A stretch of 59,783 nt of DNA from an uncultured Clostridia bacterium. Lineage in GTDB: Bacteria > Bacillota > Clostridia > Oscillospirales > Acutalibacteraceae. Of this stretch, positions 51,134 to 59,715 are shown piece by piece. The notes beneath the pieces are model-generated. The model was not told the origin of the DNA and did not search any database. It saw nothing but the letters and a program-made list of their open reading frames with translations. Numbering within the stretch: the first letter of the stretch is position 1; the number at the start of each line of letters is the position of its first letter. The position numbers were made by a program, and so were the translations under genes. The stretch is taken from positions 1 through 59,783 of the forward strand of contig CALWIZ010000010.1 in assembly GCA_944380885.1 (NCBI GenBank). Reading direction: 5' to 3'.

Positions 51134-51375
51134 GATTGGAAACTTGTACAAATAAAGAGTCAGTCAAAGGGGAAACCCCCGACGAGGGTTTCCCCTGAAA
51201 ACAGTCCACCGGACTGTTTTTTTACCCCTTCCTGCGTTTTATTATGCAAAAGATTCCGCGTCCTGCGGGACGCGTCCAAAGGCTCTGCCTTTGGAAACCG
51301 CAAACCTTTGAAAAGGTTTGACCTAAACTTTAACATTTGTATGATGTATTTTGAGCTATAGTGTTATCAACAGCC
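51134..51375 (+). repeat. Modular intergenic repeat, copy 6 (full length)
   Basis: GGGGAAACCC/GGGTTTCCCC, AACAGTCC/GGACTGTT with T run, CTTCCTGCGTTTTAT, a diverged CGCGTCCTGCGGGACGCG hairpin, GGCTCTGCCTTTGGAAACCGC, AAACCTTT/AAAGGTTT and a degraded end. With the parA promoter and parS it fills the gap before parA. Confidence 0.87.
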
Positions 51376-51427
51376 TGTAGGGGAGCGTTTCGCTCTCTTT
51401 CATTTTTTTCAGAAAAGCAATCGGCTA

Positions 51428-51456
51428 TTTACTTTTATACGCCCTGCTGGTATAAT
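51428..51456 (+). promoter_or_regulatory. parA-parB promoter
   Basis: TTTACT (51428-51433), 17-bp spacer, TATAAT (51451-51456). parS site 2 begins 18 bp after the -10 box. Confidence 0.72.
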
Positions 51457-51474
51457 AAACAGGTAACACAAAAA

Positions 51475-51490
51475 TGTTTCACGTGAAACA
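51475..51490. promoter_or_regulatory. parS: parS site 2
   Basis: Second perfect TGTTTCACGTGAAACA. It lies in the early transcribed region of parA-parB, where ParB binding could also repress its own operon. Confidence 0.97.
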
Positions 51491-51516
51491 TCGGGAAAGC
51501 CAAAGGAGGCTTAAAA

Positions 51517-52287
51517 ATGGGCAAAATTATTGCCATCGTAAACCAAAAAGGCGGTGTGGGAAAGACCACCACAGCCGTTAATTTAGCGGCAGGCGTAGGA
51601 ATTGCCGGCAAAAAAACACTGCTTGTGGACGCCGATCCGCAGGGAAACTCAACAAGCGGCTTCGGAATAAGCAAAAAAGAGGTTAAAACCACTACATATG
51701 AACTTCTTGTCGGCACAGGCAAGCTCGATAACGCTATAATAAAATCAGATTTTAAAAATGTTGATATTGTTCCGTCCTCAATGGACCTTGCCGCGGCGGA
51801 AGTAGATTTGATTGAAATCGAACACCGTGAGGCACAGCTTAAAATGGCGCTCGCGGCGGCGAGAGACCGGTATGATTACATATTCATAGACTGCCCGCCC
51901 TCGCTCGGACTGATAACAATAAACGCGCTCAACGCGAGCGATACAGTGCTTGTGCCTATCCAGTGCGAGTATTACGCTCTTGAGGGTCTGTCACAGCTTA
52001 TGGCGTCGGTCAGGCAGGTAAAGCGGCTTTATAATCCCACTCTTGAGATAGAGGGAATAGTGCTTACAATGTATGACGGACGTCTTAACCTTACCGGACA
52101 GGTGGTAAGCGAGATAAAAAAGTATTTCGCGGATAAGCTGTATAAAACGGTGATACCGCGCGCCGTGAGGCTTTCCGAGGCGCCGAGCTACGGTATGCCG
52201 ATACAGTATTACGACCGCCGCTCAAAGGGGAGCGACGCTTATACCGACTTAACCAAAGAATTTTTGAAGAAGAACAGGAGAAATTGA
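51517..52287 (+). CDS. parA: Chromosome partitioning ATPase ParA/Soj
   Basis: This is a 256-residue deviant Walker ATPase. Walker A KGGVGKTTTAVNLA with the signature Lys, VDADPQGNSTSGFG and FIDCPPSLGLIT are all present. With ParB and parS it segregates the origin region and influences DnaA activity. The ATG follows AAAGGAGG. parB follows after one base. Confidence 0.97.
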   Translation: MGKIIAIVNQKGGVGKTTTAVNLAAGVGIAGKKTLLVDADPQGNSTSGFGISKKEVKTTTYELLVGTGKLDNAIIKSDFKNVDIVPSSMDLAAAEVDLIEIEHREAQLKMALAAARDRYDYIFIDCPPSLGLITINALNASDTVLVPIQCEYYALEGLSQLMASVRQVKRLYNPTLEIEGIVLTMYDGRLNLTGQVVSEIKKYFADKLYKTVIPRAVRLSEAPSYGMPIQYYDRRSKGSDAYTDLTKEFLKKNRRN

Positions 52288-52288
52288 T

Positions 52289-53137
52289 ATGGCACCCAAA
52301 AAAGGCGGTCTCGGCAGGGGACTGGAATCACTTTTCAATGAAAACGCGACCGATTCAGACGGCGCGGTAAAACTTAACATAAATGACATTGAGCCGAACC
52401 GCGGTCAGCCGAGAAAGGACTTTGACGAAACCGCTCTTTCAGAGCTTGCGGACAGTATAGCACAGCACGGACTTATACAACCTATTGTGGTAAAGCCTAC
52501 CGCACAGGGAAGATATAGTATAATAGCCGGCGAGCGCCGCTGGCGCGCCTGCCGTATGGCGGGGCTCAATGAAGTGCCGGTAATAATAAAGGACGCCGAC
52601 GAGCAGACCTTAATGGAAATAGCACTTATAGAGAACTTACAGCGTGAGGATCTGAACGCCGTCGAGGAAGCGCTCGGCTACCGCTCTTTAATAGACAGCT
52701 TTGGTCTTACACAGGACGAAGTGGCAAAGAAAATGGGCAAATCGAGAAGTGCGGTAACAAATGCCCTGCGACTGCTCGCGCTTAATGAAAACGAGCTTGA
52801 GGCGCTCCGCAGAGGCACCATAACCGCCGGCCACGCGAGAGCCCTCCTCTCCTGCGACGATGAGGAAGCGAGGGCGAAAATGCTGTTGGCGGCGGCGGAC
52901 GGCGCGTCTGTAAGGGAGCTTGAGAGGCTCGCCGCGGCAGCGAAGAAGAAACCCGCCGGAAAAAAGGCGGAGACCAAAAAACCGACCTTTTACAGCGAGG
53001 TTGAGCTGTCGCTCAGGGACTCGCTTCACCGCAAGGTAAAAATAACCCCTGCCGGAAACGGCAAGGGCACTATTACGCTTGAATTTTTTAATGACGCCGA
53101 GCTTTCCGAATTCGCCAAAAAACTCGCGGGGGAGTGA
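52289..53137 (+). CDS. parB: Chromosome partitioning protein ParB/Spo0J
   Basis: This is a 282-residue CTP-dependent clamp. The N-terminus is KKGGLGRGLESLF. The catalytic domain has QPRKDF and GERRWRA, and the ENLQRED region is followed by the helix-turn-helix LTQDEVAKKMGKSRSAVTNALRL. The C-terminal dimerisation domain is normal. It binds the two parS sites nearby. Confidence 0.97.
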   Translation: MAPKKGGLGRGLESLFNENATDSDGAVKLNINDIEPNRGQPRKDFDETALSELADSIAQHGLIQPIVVKPTAQGRYSIIAGERRWRACRMAGLNEVPVIIKDADEQTLMEIALIENLQREDLNAVEEALGYRSLIDSFGLTQDEVAKKMGKSRSAVTNALRLLALNENELEALRRGTITAGHARALLSCDDEEARAKMLLAAADGASVRELERLAAAAKKKPAGKKAETKKPTFYSEVELSLRDSLHRKVKITPAGNGKGTITLEFFNDAELSEFAKKLAGE

Positions 53138-53208
53138 AAAAATTAAATACGGAGTGATTATATAATTTCAAAGCTAAATCATATTATTTAAAAATATAAT
53201 ATGGGAGG

Positions 53209-53898
53209 GTGAGAAAAACGGAAAATTTCAGCGTAATTTTAAAAGTTCTGTATTATGCATTTGCCGTAATTGTGATTGTGATTGCAGTAATACTTTATGA
53301 AGCTTATAAAAAGAAAAAAGCTGAAGAAAAAAGAAAGTTTTATGCGGCAATGCTTGAAATGGCGAAAGCTAAAGAATCAGACAAATCTTCACCCGAAACG
53401 GACAAAGAGGAAGAATCGGCTAAACTTCCGTACAGACCGAAATATTTACTGACAAAAAATGAATTGTATTTTTATAAGCATTTAAAAAGATTTGCGGATG
53501 ATAATAATTACACTGTTTTAGCGAAAGTAAGATTAGCGGATTTGATTGAAGTATCCGTGCCGGAAAATTCAAAAGAATTTTTTAAGTATTTTGCTAAAAT
53601 AAGATCAAAACACATAGATTTTATGCTGTGTGAAAGAGAAAACCTATCTCCCCAGTTAATAATAGAACTGAACGACAGTTCACATAATCAAACCGATAGG
53701 AAAGAGAGAGACGATTTTGTGAAAACCGTTTTAGAAAAAGCGGGTTATAAAATAGTTTTTCTCGCAGGAGCGGAAAATTTGAATGAAATACTTATAAATA
53801 AAATGGAAATAAGCCTTTTACAAAATACAGATAATAAAGAAAAAAAGGTTGAAGCGAAAAAACCGGAATTATATAATCCTGAAAAGGAGGAAATATAG
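53209..53898 (+). CDS. Membrane-anchored DUF2726 (nuclease-like) protein
   Basis: This is a 229-residue protein. One N-terminal membrane helix (about 10-30) is followed by a Lys/Glu-rich linker and a DUF2726 domain (about 80-200): LLTKNELYFYKHL, KHIDFMLCE, LIIELNDSSH and RDDFVKTVLEKAGYKIV. The D-x(n)-E-x-N pattern is like the PD-(D/E)xK nuclease fold. The GTG start lies directly after GGGAGG, too close for good spacing, so the start is uncertain. The gene is AT-rich compared with parB. Confidence 0.78.
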   Translation: MRKTENFSVILKVLYYAFAVIVIVIAVILYEAYKKKKAEEKRKFYAAMLEMAKAKESDKSSPETDKEEESAKLPYRPKYLLTKNELYFYKHLKRFADDNNYTVLAKVRLADLIEVSVPENSKEFFKYFAKIRSKHIDFMLCERENLSPQLIIELNDSSHNQTDRKERDDFVKTVLEKAGYKIVFLAGAENLNEILINKMEISLLQNTDNKEKKVEAKKPELYNPEKEEI

Positions 53899-54155
53899 TG
53901 GAAACGGCGAGCTTTTCAATAATAGTTTTAATAATGTATATTTTTGCGTTTTTGTTTTCTTTCGGTATTCCGGCGGCGGTCATTATCGTGATTGCGGTAA
54001 AGCATAAAAAGGAAGAAGAGCAGAAAAGATTTCTTTTTATGCAGATGATGGCGGATATTGACAAAAGAAACGCCGAGAAAGCACAAGAGGAATCGGGAAA
54101 AAGGGAAATGATACAGTCCGCCGGCGCACCGCAGACAGATGAAAAAAAGGTTTGA
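53898..54155 (+). CDS. Small single-helix membrane protein (85 aa)
   Basis: Not recognised. A long N-terminal hydrophobic segment (about 7-34) is followed by a Lys/Glu-rich helical region with FMQMMADIDKRNAEKAQEE. The layout (helix plus charged coil) mirrors the first part of the preceding gene. It starts at GTG behind AGGAGG, and its first base overlaps the previous stop. Confidence 0.68.
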   Translation: METASFSIIVLIMYIFAFLFSFGIPAAVIIVIAVKHKKEEEQKRFLFMQMMADIDKRNAEKAQEESGKREMIQSAGAPQTDEKKV

Positions 54156-54176
54156 CAGACTAATAAGGAAGAGAGT

Positions 54177-54896
54177 ATGAAGGCGGAAGCGGTTATTTTT
54201 GATAAAGACGGCACATTGATGGAGTTTGACCCGTTCTGGGTTAAAGTGGCTGAAAGCGCAGTTCAGGATATTCTGAACCGGCTCGGAATAAACAGTGTTC
54301 CGGTTTGTGAGGTGCTTGAGGCGTTTGGTGTGCGAGGCGGAATATCAGATGTAAACGGGATACTTCGTAAGGGTACCTATGAGCAGGCGGGCGAGGCGCT
54401 TGCCGGAGTGCTTGAAAGATATGGAATAAAAATCGAATCTGCTAAGCTGTCGGCGCTTGTAAGAGAAGCGTTTGCCGCAAATTCAGGCGAGGGCGGGATA
54501 AAGGGCTGTGCGGGAGTTAAAGAAACGCTCAGCCGCCTTAAATCGCTCGGCATAAGGCTTGCCGTAGTTACGACAGACAGTGCCGATATAACGGGTAAAT
54601 GCCTTAAAGTTCTCGGAATTGAGAGCTTTTTTGACAAGATATATACCGACGACGGCATAACGCCGCCCAAGCCGGAGCCTTACTGCGCCGTGGAATTTTT
54701 GAGAACATATGGAATTAAACCGGAGAATGCGGTTATGGTAGGTGATACGCTGACCGACGCGCGGTTCGCGGAAAACGCGGGAATGAAATTTATTGCCGTA
54801 GCTTCAGGTGCCGCCGGAAAAGAGCTTGAAGACCGCGCGGCGGCGGTGATACCCGATATTTCGGGGCTTGATCATATAATTGAGGGGAGAGCGTAA
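54177..54896 (+). CDS. HAD-superfamily phosphatase (phosphoglycolate phosphatase-like)
   Basis: This is a 239-residue soluble phosphatase with IFDKDGTLMEFD (nucleophile), VVTTDS (motif II), PKPEPYC (motif III Lys) and VMVGDTLTDARFA (motif IV). A helical cap lies between residues 15 and 90. The substrate cannot be told from sequence. The ATG follows GGAAGAG. It overlaps the next gene by one base. Confidence 0.9.
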   Translation: MKAEAVIFDKDGTLMEFDPFWVKVAESAVQDILNRLGINSVPVCEVLEAFGVRGGISDVNGILRKGTYEQAGEALAGVLERYGIKIESAKLSALVREAFAANSGEGGIKGCAGVKETLSRLKSLGIRLAVVTTDSADITGKCLKVLGIESFFDKIYTDDGITPPKPEPYCAVEFLRTYGIKPENAVMVGDTLTDARFAENAGMKFIAVASGAAGKELEDRAAAVIPDISGLDHIIEGRA

Positions 54897-55207
54897 TGCT
54901 TACCGGACTTTCAGCCGGAATAGCACGGGCGCTCGAGACGGTTGTTCTGGCGGCGGCGCTCGGAATGATATCTTCGGATTCATTGCCGCAGGCGGCGCTT
55001 CTGCCGCTTGCCGCCACATTTCTGCATGACGCGTTTTCGGCGCTGTATATGTTTGCTTACAACACGGTGAGAGGAACCCTGAAAAAACTGCCCGAAGTTG
55101 TCCGGAGCGAACTTAAAAAAGCCGTGAAAATATCCGCGGTTTTTCTGCTCGGGACAGTTGGGTTTTTTTTAATCGTGTCCGCGGTGCGAATGCTTTTATC
55201 GGTTTAA
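54896..55207 (+). CDS. Unknown small membrane protein (103 aa)
   Basis: Not recognised. Three hydrophobic stretches (about 8-24, 30-55 and 80-102) with one amphipathic basic segment (TLKKLPEVVRSELKKAVK) between. The ATG overlaps the HAD stop, with GGGGAG ahead, so the two are coupled. A terminator follows. Confidence 0.68.
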   Translation: MLTGLSAGIARALETVVLAAALGMISSDSLPQAALLPLAATFLHDAFSALYMFAYNTVRGTLKKLPEVVRSELKKAVKISAVFLLGTVGFFLIVSAVRMLLSV

Positions 55208-55295
55208 GGATTTCCGGCGGAGTATTGCCGTGTCATTTTAAAAATACACCGGTGTTCAGGCATAAAAAACGGCTCGGAGCAAAAGTACAAAAAAA

Positions 55296-55328
55296 CGGCG
55301 GTCCTGTTTTCCGGACCGTCGCTTTTTG
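55296..55328 (+). terminator. Terminator between convergent genes
   Basis: CGGCGGTCC (55296-55304) pairs with GGACCGTCG (55313-55321, one wobble), followed by CTTTTTG. A-run on the other side allows use on minus too. Confidence 0.8.
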
Positions 55329-55355
55329 TTGTGGAAAAATACGCCTTTCAATAGC

Positions 55356-56099
55356 TTACAGAAGACGCATAACGCTTTCAAAAACCCCGCCGATGCTGTC
55401 GTGAAAAACAAGGCCGGCTCTGCTGTCATACGGTGTGGGGTCACGGTTGATAAGCACCGTGTTTTTTCCCCGGAAATATGTGATATAGTCCGCCGCCGGA
55501 TAAACCGCGAGCGAGGTTCCGCCTATTATAAGCATATCCGCGGCAGCAATAGCCCCCACAGCCCGCCGCACGACCTGCGGGTCAAGCGGCTCCTCATAAA
55601 GCACAACGTCCGGCCTTACCGTTCCGCCGCATTTTTTACAGACCGGAACCGAGCCGCGCAGCGCCTTGACCTCATCGGCAGGCATTTCCTGCCCGCAGAC
55701 GGTGCAGTAATGGCGAAGCACCGTGCCGTGCAGCTCTATTACGTTTTCGCTGCCTGCCCGGCTGTGCAGACCGTCGATATTCTGGGTTATTACGGCTGAC
55801 AGCTTCCCTTTTTTCTCAAGCTGAGCCAGCGCGTAATGGGCGCGGTTGGGCTTAGCTTCGGTGTTCAGAAAATAGTTATAATAGAAATCGTAGAAAATTT
55901 CGGGGCGGCGCTCAAAAAAGCTGTGGCTTAGTATTGTTTCGGGCGGTACGCCGTACCGGCTTACGGTGTTGTAAAGCCCGTCCTTACTTCGGTAATCCTT
56001 CATGCCGCTTTCGGTGGATACGCCCGCGCCACCGAAAAACACAATGTTTCCGCTTTCCCGTATCATATCGGCGAAAGCGCTTATTTTTCCGTCTGTCAT
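55356..56099 (-). CDS. Sir2-family NAD-dependent protein deacylase
   Basis: This is a 247-residue sirtuin. The NAD-binding [16 protein letters not shown], the catalytic [11 protein letters not shown] with ELHGTV, and a zinc site with CTVC and CKKC are intact. It removes acyl groups from lysines using NAD. The ATG at 56099 is preceded by AAAGGAGAA. It is downstream of, and on the same strand as, a small HTH gene. Confidence 0.94.
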   Translation of the reverse strand: MTDGKISAFADMIRESGNIVFFGGAGVSTESGMKDYRSKDGLYNTVSRYGVPPETILSHSFFERRPEIFYDFYYNYFLNTEAKPNRAHYALAQLEKKGKLSAVITQNIDGLHSRAGSENVIELHGTVLRHYCTVCGQEMPADEVKALRGSVPVCKKCGGTVRPDVVLYEEPLDPQVVRRAVGAIAAADMLIIGGTSLAVYPAADYITYFRGKNTVLINRDPTPYDSRAGLVFHDSIGGVFESVMRLL

Positions 56100-56178
56100 A
56101 TTATTCTCCTTTCAGAGCTCCGCATTACAATGTCTGTCCTCTGCCGGCAAACAGAAATACGGCATAGTTGGGCGGATT

Positions 56179-56400
56179 TTACTTCCGCTTTGGATACGGC
56201 TTTTTCTCGTCCGTAAGTCCGAGCAGATAATCCACGCTTGTTTTATAATATTCCGCGAGCTTTACAAGCAGGTCGGCAGTAAGAGAGAGCTTGCCTGATT
56301 CGTAGCTTGAATAAGTTGTCTGATGCACGCCGAGTGCTTTTGCAAGAGCAGTCTGGTTAAGGTCGCGGTCTTCACGCATATCTCTTAATCTGTTATACAT
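56179..56400 (-). CDS. Small XRE-family HTH protein (73 aa)
   Basis: A single Cro/C1-type helix-turn-helix (LNQTALAKALGVHQTTYSSYE) plus YKTSVDYLLGLTDEKK. It is a paralogue of the 50261-50461 product. The start at 56400 has GGCGGTGATATAT ahead. A longer frame reaches upstream but has no ribosome binding site. It could co-regulate the sirtuin gene, but no operator was found. Confidence 0.85.
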   Translation of the reverse strand: MYNRLRDMREDRDLNQTALAKALGVHQTTYSSYESGKLSLTADLLVKLAEYYKTSVDYLLGLTDEKKPYPKRK

Positions 56401-56535
56401 ATATATCACCGCCGGAATATAAAATTTAAGCGGATACCGTTTATTTAATTTTAATACAAAAACAAATAAAAGTCCAGACCGCTTTAATGCCGGAGAAGTG
56501 CAAAAATACAGAAAATCAAAATCTGCCGCGTCCGG

Positions 56536-56564
56536 TTGACAACTATGCAAAAATGTGTTAAAAT
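56536..56564 (+). promoter_or_regulatory. scfA promoter
   Basis: Perfect TTGACA (56536-56541), 17-bp spacer, TAAAAT (56559-56564). Confidence 0.72.
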
Positions 56565-56615
56565 CAGTATGCAAAAAATTACTTTACCGTAAAGCAATAT
56601 CAGGAGGATAAAGAT

Positions 56616-56774
56616 ATGAAAATGATTAAAACCTTAAAGACACGCAATCTCTGCGAGAGCGCCAAAAACGGCGGCTGCGGCGAGTGCCAGACTTCCTGCC
56701 AGTCAGCCTGCAAAACAAGCTGCGGAATCGCCAATCAGCAGTGCGAGAACGCTTCCTCAAAGGAAAGCAAGTAA
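56616..56774 (+). CDS. scfA: SCIFF ribosomal peptide precursor (ranthipeptide)
   Basis: This is a 52-residue precursor. The leader MKMIKTLKTR is followed by the core GGCGECQTSCQSACKTSCG and QQCEN. The six conserved cysteines are at positions 21, 24, 28, 32, 36 and 43. An additional cysteine (13) lies in NLC, where most SCIFF peptides have none. ScfB-type enzymes add thioether cross-links between Cys and downstream residues. The ATG follows CAGGAGG. The maturase gene is 96 bp downstream beyond a terminator. Confidence 0.93.
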   Translation: MKMIKTLKTRNLCESAKNGGCGECQTSCQSACKTSCGIANQQCENASSKESK

Positions 56775-56816
56775 TTTTTGAATTGGGTCGCTTTCGGCTC
56801 GGAAACACAACTTTAA

Positions 56817-56852
56817 GAGACGGAGGGTTTGCGCTGTCCGTCTCTTTTTTTG
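56817..56852 (+). terminator. Terminator between SCIFF precursor and maturase
   Basis: AGAGACGGA (56817-56825) pairs with TCCGTCTCT (56838-56846), followed by seven T. Partial read-through would give much more peptide message than maturase message. Confidence 0.82.
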
Positions 56853-56870
56853 ACATAAAGGGGAAAGAAT

Positions 56871-58256
56871 ATGATACACCGGTACAAGCTGAACGGCTAC
56901 AATATAGTTATCGACACCTGCTCAGGCTCGGTTCACGCGGTCGATGAGGCGGCCTACGATATAATCGCGCTTTACGGCAGTGACACAAAAGAAAACATCG
57001 CCGCAAAGGTTTTTGAGAAGTATAAGGACTCGGGCGTTTCTCTTAATGATATAAATGAGTGTATAGACGATATAGAAACACTTAAAAACGAAGGCAAGCT
57101 GTTTGCGGAGGACACTTTCGCGCCGCTGGCTGATACCTTCAAGCAGAAAAGCGGAAACGTTGTAAAGGCGCTCTGCCTGCACGTGGCGCATACCTGCAAT
57201 CTTAACTGCTCATACTGCTTCGCGAGCCAGGGCAAGTATCACGGCGACCGCGCGCTTATGTCCTTTGAGGTCGGAAAAAGAGCGCTTGATTTTCTTATTG
57301 AAAATTCGGGCACACGCAGAAACCTTGAGGTTGACTTTTTCGGCGGCGAGCCGCTTATGAATTGGGACGTGGTAAAGCGCCTTGTGGAGTACGCTCGCTC
57401 TGTGGAGCAGAAACATGGCAAGAACTTCCGTTTCACCCTTACCACAAACGGAGTGCTTATTGACGACGACGTAATAGACTTCGCCAACCGTGAGATGAGC
57501 AACGTTGTTTTAAGTCTTGACGGCAGAAAGGAAGTTCACGACGCTCTGCGTGTGGATTACGCCGGAAACGGCAGCTGGGAAAAAATCGTGCCGAAATTTC
57601 AGAAGCTCGTAAAGGCGAGGGGCGGTAAAAATTATTATATGAGGGGTACTTTTACCCACGCCAACCCCGATTTTCTTAAAGATATAGAAACTATGCTTGA
57701 TTTGGGCTTTACGGAGCTTAGTATGGAACCGGTGGTCTGCGACCCCAAAGACTCCTACGCGCTTACAGAAGAGGACAAGCCGGTAGTAATGGAGCAGTAC
57801 GAAAAGCTGGCGGAAAAGATGCTTGAGCGCAGAAAAGCGGGCAAGCCGTTTACCTTCTACCACTATATGATAGACCTGACCGGAGGCCCCTGCATATACA
57901 AGCGTATTTCGGGCTGCGGCTCGGGTACGGAATATATGGCGGTCACTCCGTGGGGCGACCTTTATCCATGCCACCAGTTCGTGGGCGACGAGGATTTTAA
58001 ATTGGGCGATATCTGGAACGGCGTCACAAATAAGGAAAAGCAGGAGGAATTCCGCTCCTGCAATGTTTATAAACGTCCCGAGTGCGCCGACTGCTGGGCA
58101 AAGCTCTACTGCTCGGGAGGCTGCGCCGCTAACGCCTATCACGCGACAGGCTCGGTAAAGGGTATATATAAGTACGGCTGTGACCTTTTTAAAAAGCGTA
58201 TGGAGTGCGCCATTATGCTTAAAGTAGCCGAGAGCCTTGAAGAAGAAACAGACTAA
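56871..58256 (+). CDS. scfB: SCIFF maturase, radical SAM/SPASM protein
   Basis: This is a 461-residue enzyme that forms thioether bonds in the SCIFF peptide. Residues 1-90 are the peptide-recognition element (RRE-like). The radical SAM cluster motif CNLNCSYC (about 107-114) is intact. The C-terminal SPASM/auxiliary region has CGSGTEYMAVTPWGDLYPCHQF and CADCWAKLYCSGGCAANAYH. Its closeness to the SCIFF precursor gene confirms the role. The stop overlaps the next start by one base. Confidence 0.96.
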   Translation: MIHRYKLNGYNIVIDTCSGSVHAVDEAAYDIIALYGSDTKENIAAKVFEKYKDSGVSLNDINECIDDIETLKNEGKLFAEDTFAPLADTFKQKSGNVVKALCLHVAHTCNLNCSYCFASQGKYHGDRALMSFEVGKRALDFLIENSGTRRNLEVDFFGGEPLMNWDVVKRLVEYARSVEQKHGKNFRFTLTTNGVLIDDDVIDFANREMSNVVLSLDGRKEVHDALRVDYAGNGSWEKIVPKFQKLVKARGGKNYYMRGTFTHANPDFLKDIETMLDLGFTELSMEPVVCDPKDSYALTEEDKPVVMEQYEKLAEKMLERRKAGKPFTFYHYMIDLTGGPCIYKRISGCGSGTEYMAVTPWGDLYPCHQFVGDEDFKLGDIWNGVTNKEKQEEFRSCNVYKRPECADCWAKLYCSGGCAANAYHATGSVKGIYKYGCDLFKKRMECAIMLKVAESLEEETD

Positions 58257-59596
58257 TGGATACACCTATATATAATTATGTTCAGAAGTACGCCGCGGGA
58301 AACGGCGCGAGACTTCATATGCCCGGACATAAGGGAGCGGAAATACTCGGCTGCGAGAGGCTCGATATCACGGAAATAGCGGGAGCGGACTCGCTTTACG
58401 AGGCGGACGGAATTATAGCGGAAAGCGAGAAAAACGCCGCCTCCCTTTTCGGTACGGCAAAAACACTTTTTTCGGCTGAGGGCTCGACCCAGTGCGTAAA
58501 GGCTATGCTTTATCTGGCGGTCACGGCGGCGGAAAGCGAAGGAAAACCCATTGTCGTGGCGGCGAGAAACGTGCATAAATCGTTTGTGCAGGCGGCGGCG
58601 CTGCTTGATTTCGAGGTAGTCTGGCTGTGGGACGAAAACAAGGAGTTTTCGCTCTGCCGCTGTGAAATAACGCCGGAACAGCTTGAAAGGACACTCAAAG
58701 GACTTGACAGAAAACCGGCGGCGGTATATCTGACCAGTCCTGATTATTTAGGCGGTACGGCTGATATAAAGGCTCTTGCCGAGGTCGCGCATAAATTTTC
58801 GGCGCCCTTGCTTGTAGATAACGCGCACGGCGCTTATCTTGCCTTTCTTGATGAACCCTGCCACCCGATGCGGCTCGGCGCCGATATCTGCTGTGATTCG
58901 GCGCATAAAACCCTGCCGGTGCTGACGGGAGGGGCGTATCTTCATATTTCTGAAAAAGCGGCGCCGTATTTCGCGGTGAATGCCAGAGGCGCGATGGAGC
59001 TTTTCGGTTCCACAAGTCCCTCATACCTTATTTTGCAGTCGCTTGACCTCGCTAATAAATATATCGCGGAAAGTTATCCACAAAAACTTAATAGGTGTGT
59101 GGATAAAGTATCGCGGCTTAAAGAACAGCTTAAAAAGGCCGGCTGGAGCGTTTATGACAGCGACCCGCTTAAACTTACTGTCGAGGCGGCAAAAAGCGGC
59201 TATGACGGACGGGAGCTTGCGGAATTTTTAAGGGGGAACGGCATAGAATGTGAGTATGCCGACCCCGATTTTACCGTTTTTATGTTTACGCCCGAAAATA
59301 AGGAGAGCGATTTTTGCTATCTTGCGGAATTTTTTTCCAAAACCTCAGTGCGGCAGGCGGTCAAAAAGGATATATTATATATGAAGCCGCCCGAACAGGT
59401 TATGAGTATCAGAAAAGCGGTTTTTTCAAAAAGCGAAAAAATAAAATCGGAAAACGCCGCCGGCAGGGTGCTCGGCAGAACGGCGGTGAGCTGTCCTCCG
59501 GCGGTTCCGGTGGCGGTAAGCGGCGAAAAAATAAATGAGGACGCCGTAAAAATTTTTAAGCGGTACGGCATAAAATATGCAGATGTGCTGCTTTGA
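58256..59596 (+). CDS. Orn/Lys/Arg decarboxylase-family PLP enzyme
   Basis: This is a 446-residue PLP enzyme of fold type I. RLHMPGHKG (about 20-28), AEGSTQ, VDNAHGAYL and CDSAHKTLPVLTGGAYLH (with the PLP Lys) are typical of the YaaO-like arginine/lysine/ornithine decarboxylase family. It is shorter than the biodegradative enzymes. It is coupled to scfB by a one-base overlap, but YaaO-like genes often stand near unrelated genes, so a role with SCIFF is not implied. Confidence 0.9.
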   Translation: MDTPIYNYVQKYAAGNGARLHMPGHKGAEILGCERLDITEIAGADSLYEADGIIAESEKNAASLFGTAKTLFSAEGSTQCVKAMLYLAVTAAESEGKPIVVAARNVHKSFVQAAALLDFEVVWLWDENKEFSLCRCEITPEQLERTLKGLDRKPAAVYLTSPDYLGGTADIKALAEVAHKFSAPLLVDNAHGAYLAFLDEPCHPMRLGADICCDSAHKTLPVLTGGAYLHISEKAAPYFAVNARGAMELFGSTSPSYLILQSLDLANKYIAESYPQKLNRCVDKVSRLKEQLKKAGWSVYDSDPLKLTVEAAKSGYDGRELAEFLRGNGIECEYADPDFTVFMFTPENKESDFCYLAEFFSKTSVRQAVKKDILYMKPPEQVMSIRKAVFSKSEKIKSENAAGRVLGRTAVSCPPAVPVAVSGEKINEDAVKIFKRYGIKYADVLL

Positions 59597-59715
59597 GCGA
59601 AAAATTTTTTTCTCGCGGAAGAGCGCCGGAGCAATACAAAAATACAATATATGGTGCTATTCGCCGTAGTGCGACAACAACCGAAAAAAATATTGAAAAA
59701 AACTGCAAAAAAGTG

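Noticed and set aside
51120..51516. Riboswitch or ncRNA in the parA leader
   Set aside because: The hairpins there are explained by repeat copy 6, which recurs elsewhere without parA.
57510..58265. 251-codon minus-strand open frame
   Set aside because: Opposite the radical SAM maturase, whose catalytic motifs are unambiguous.
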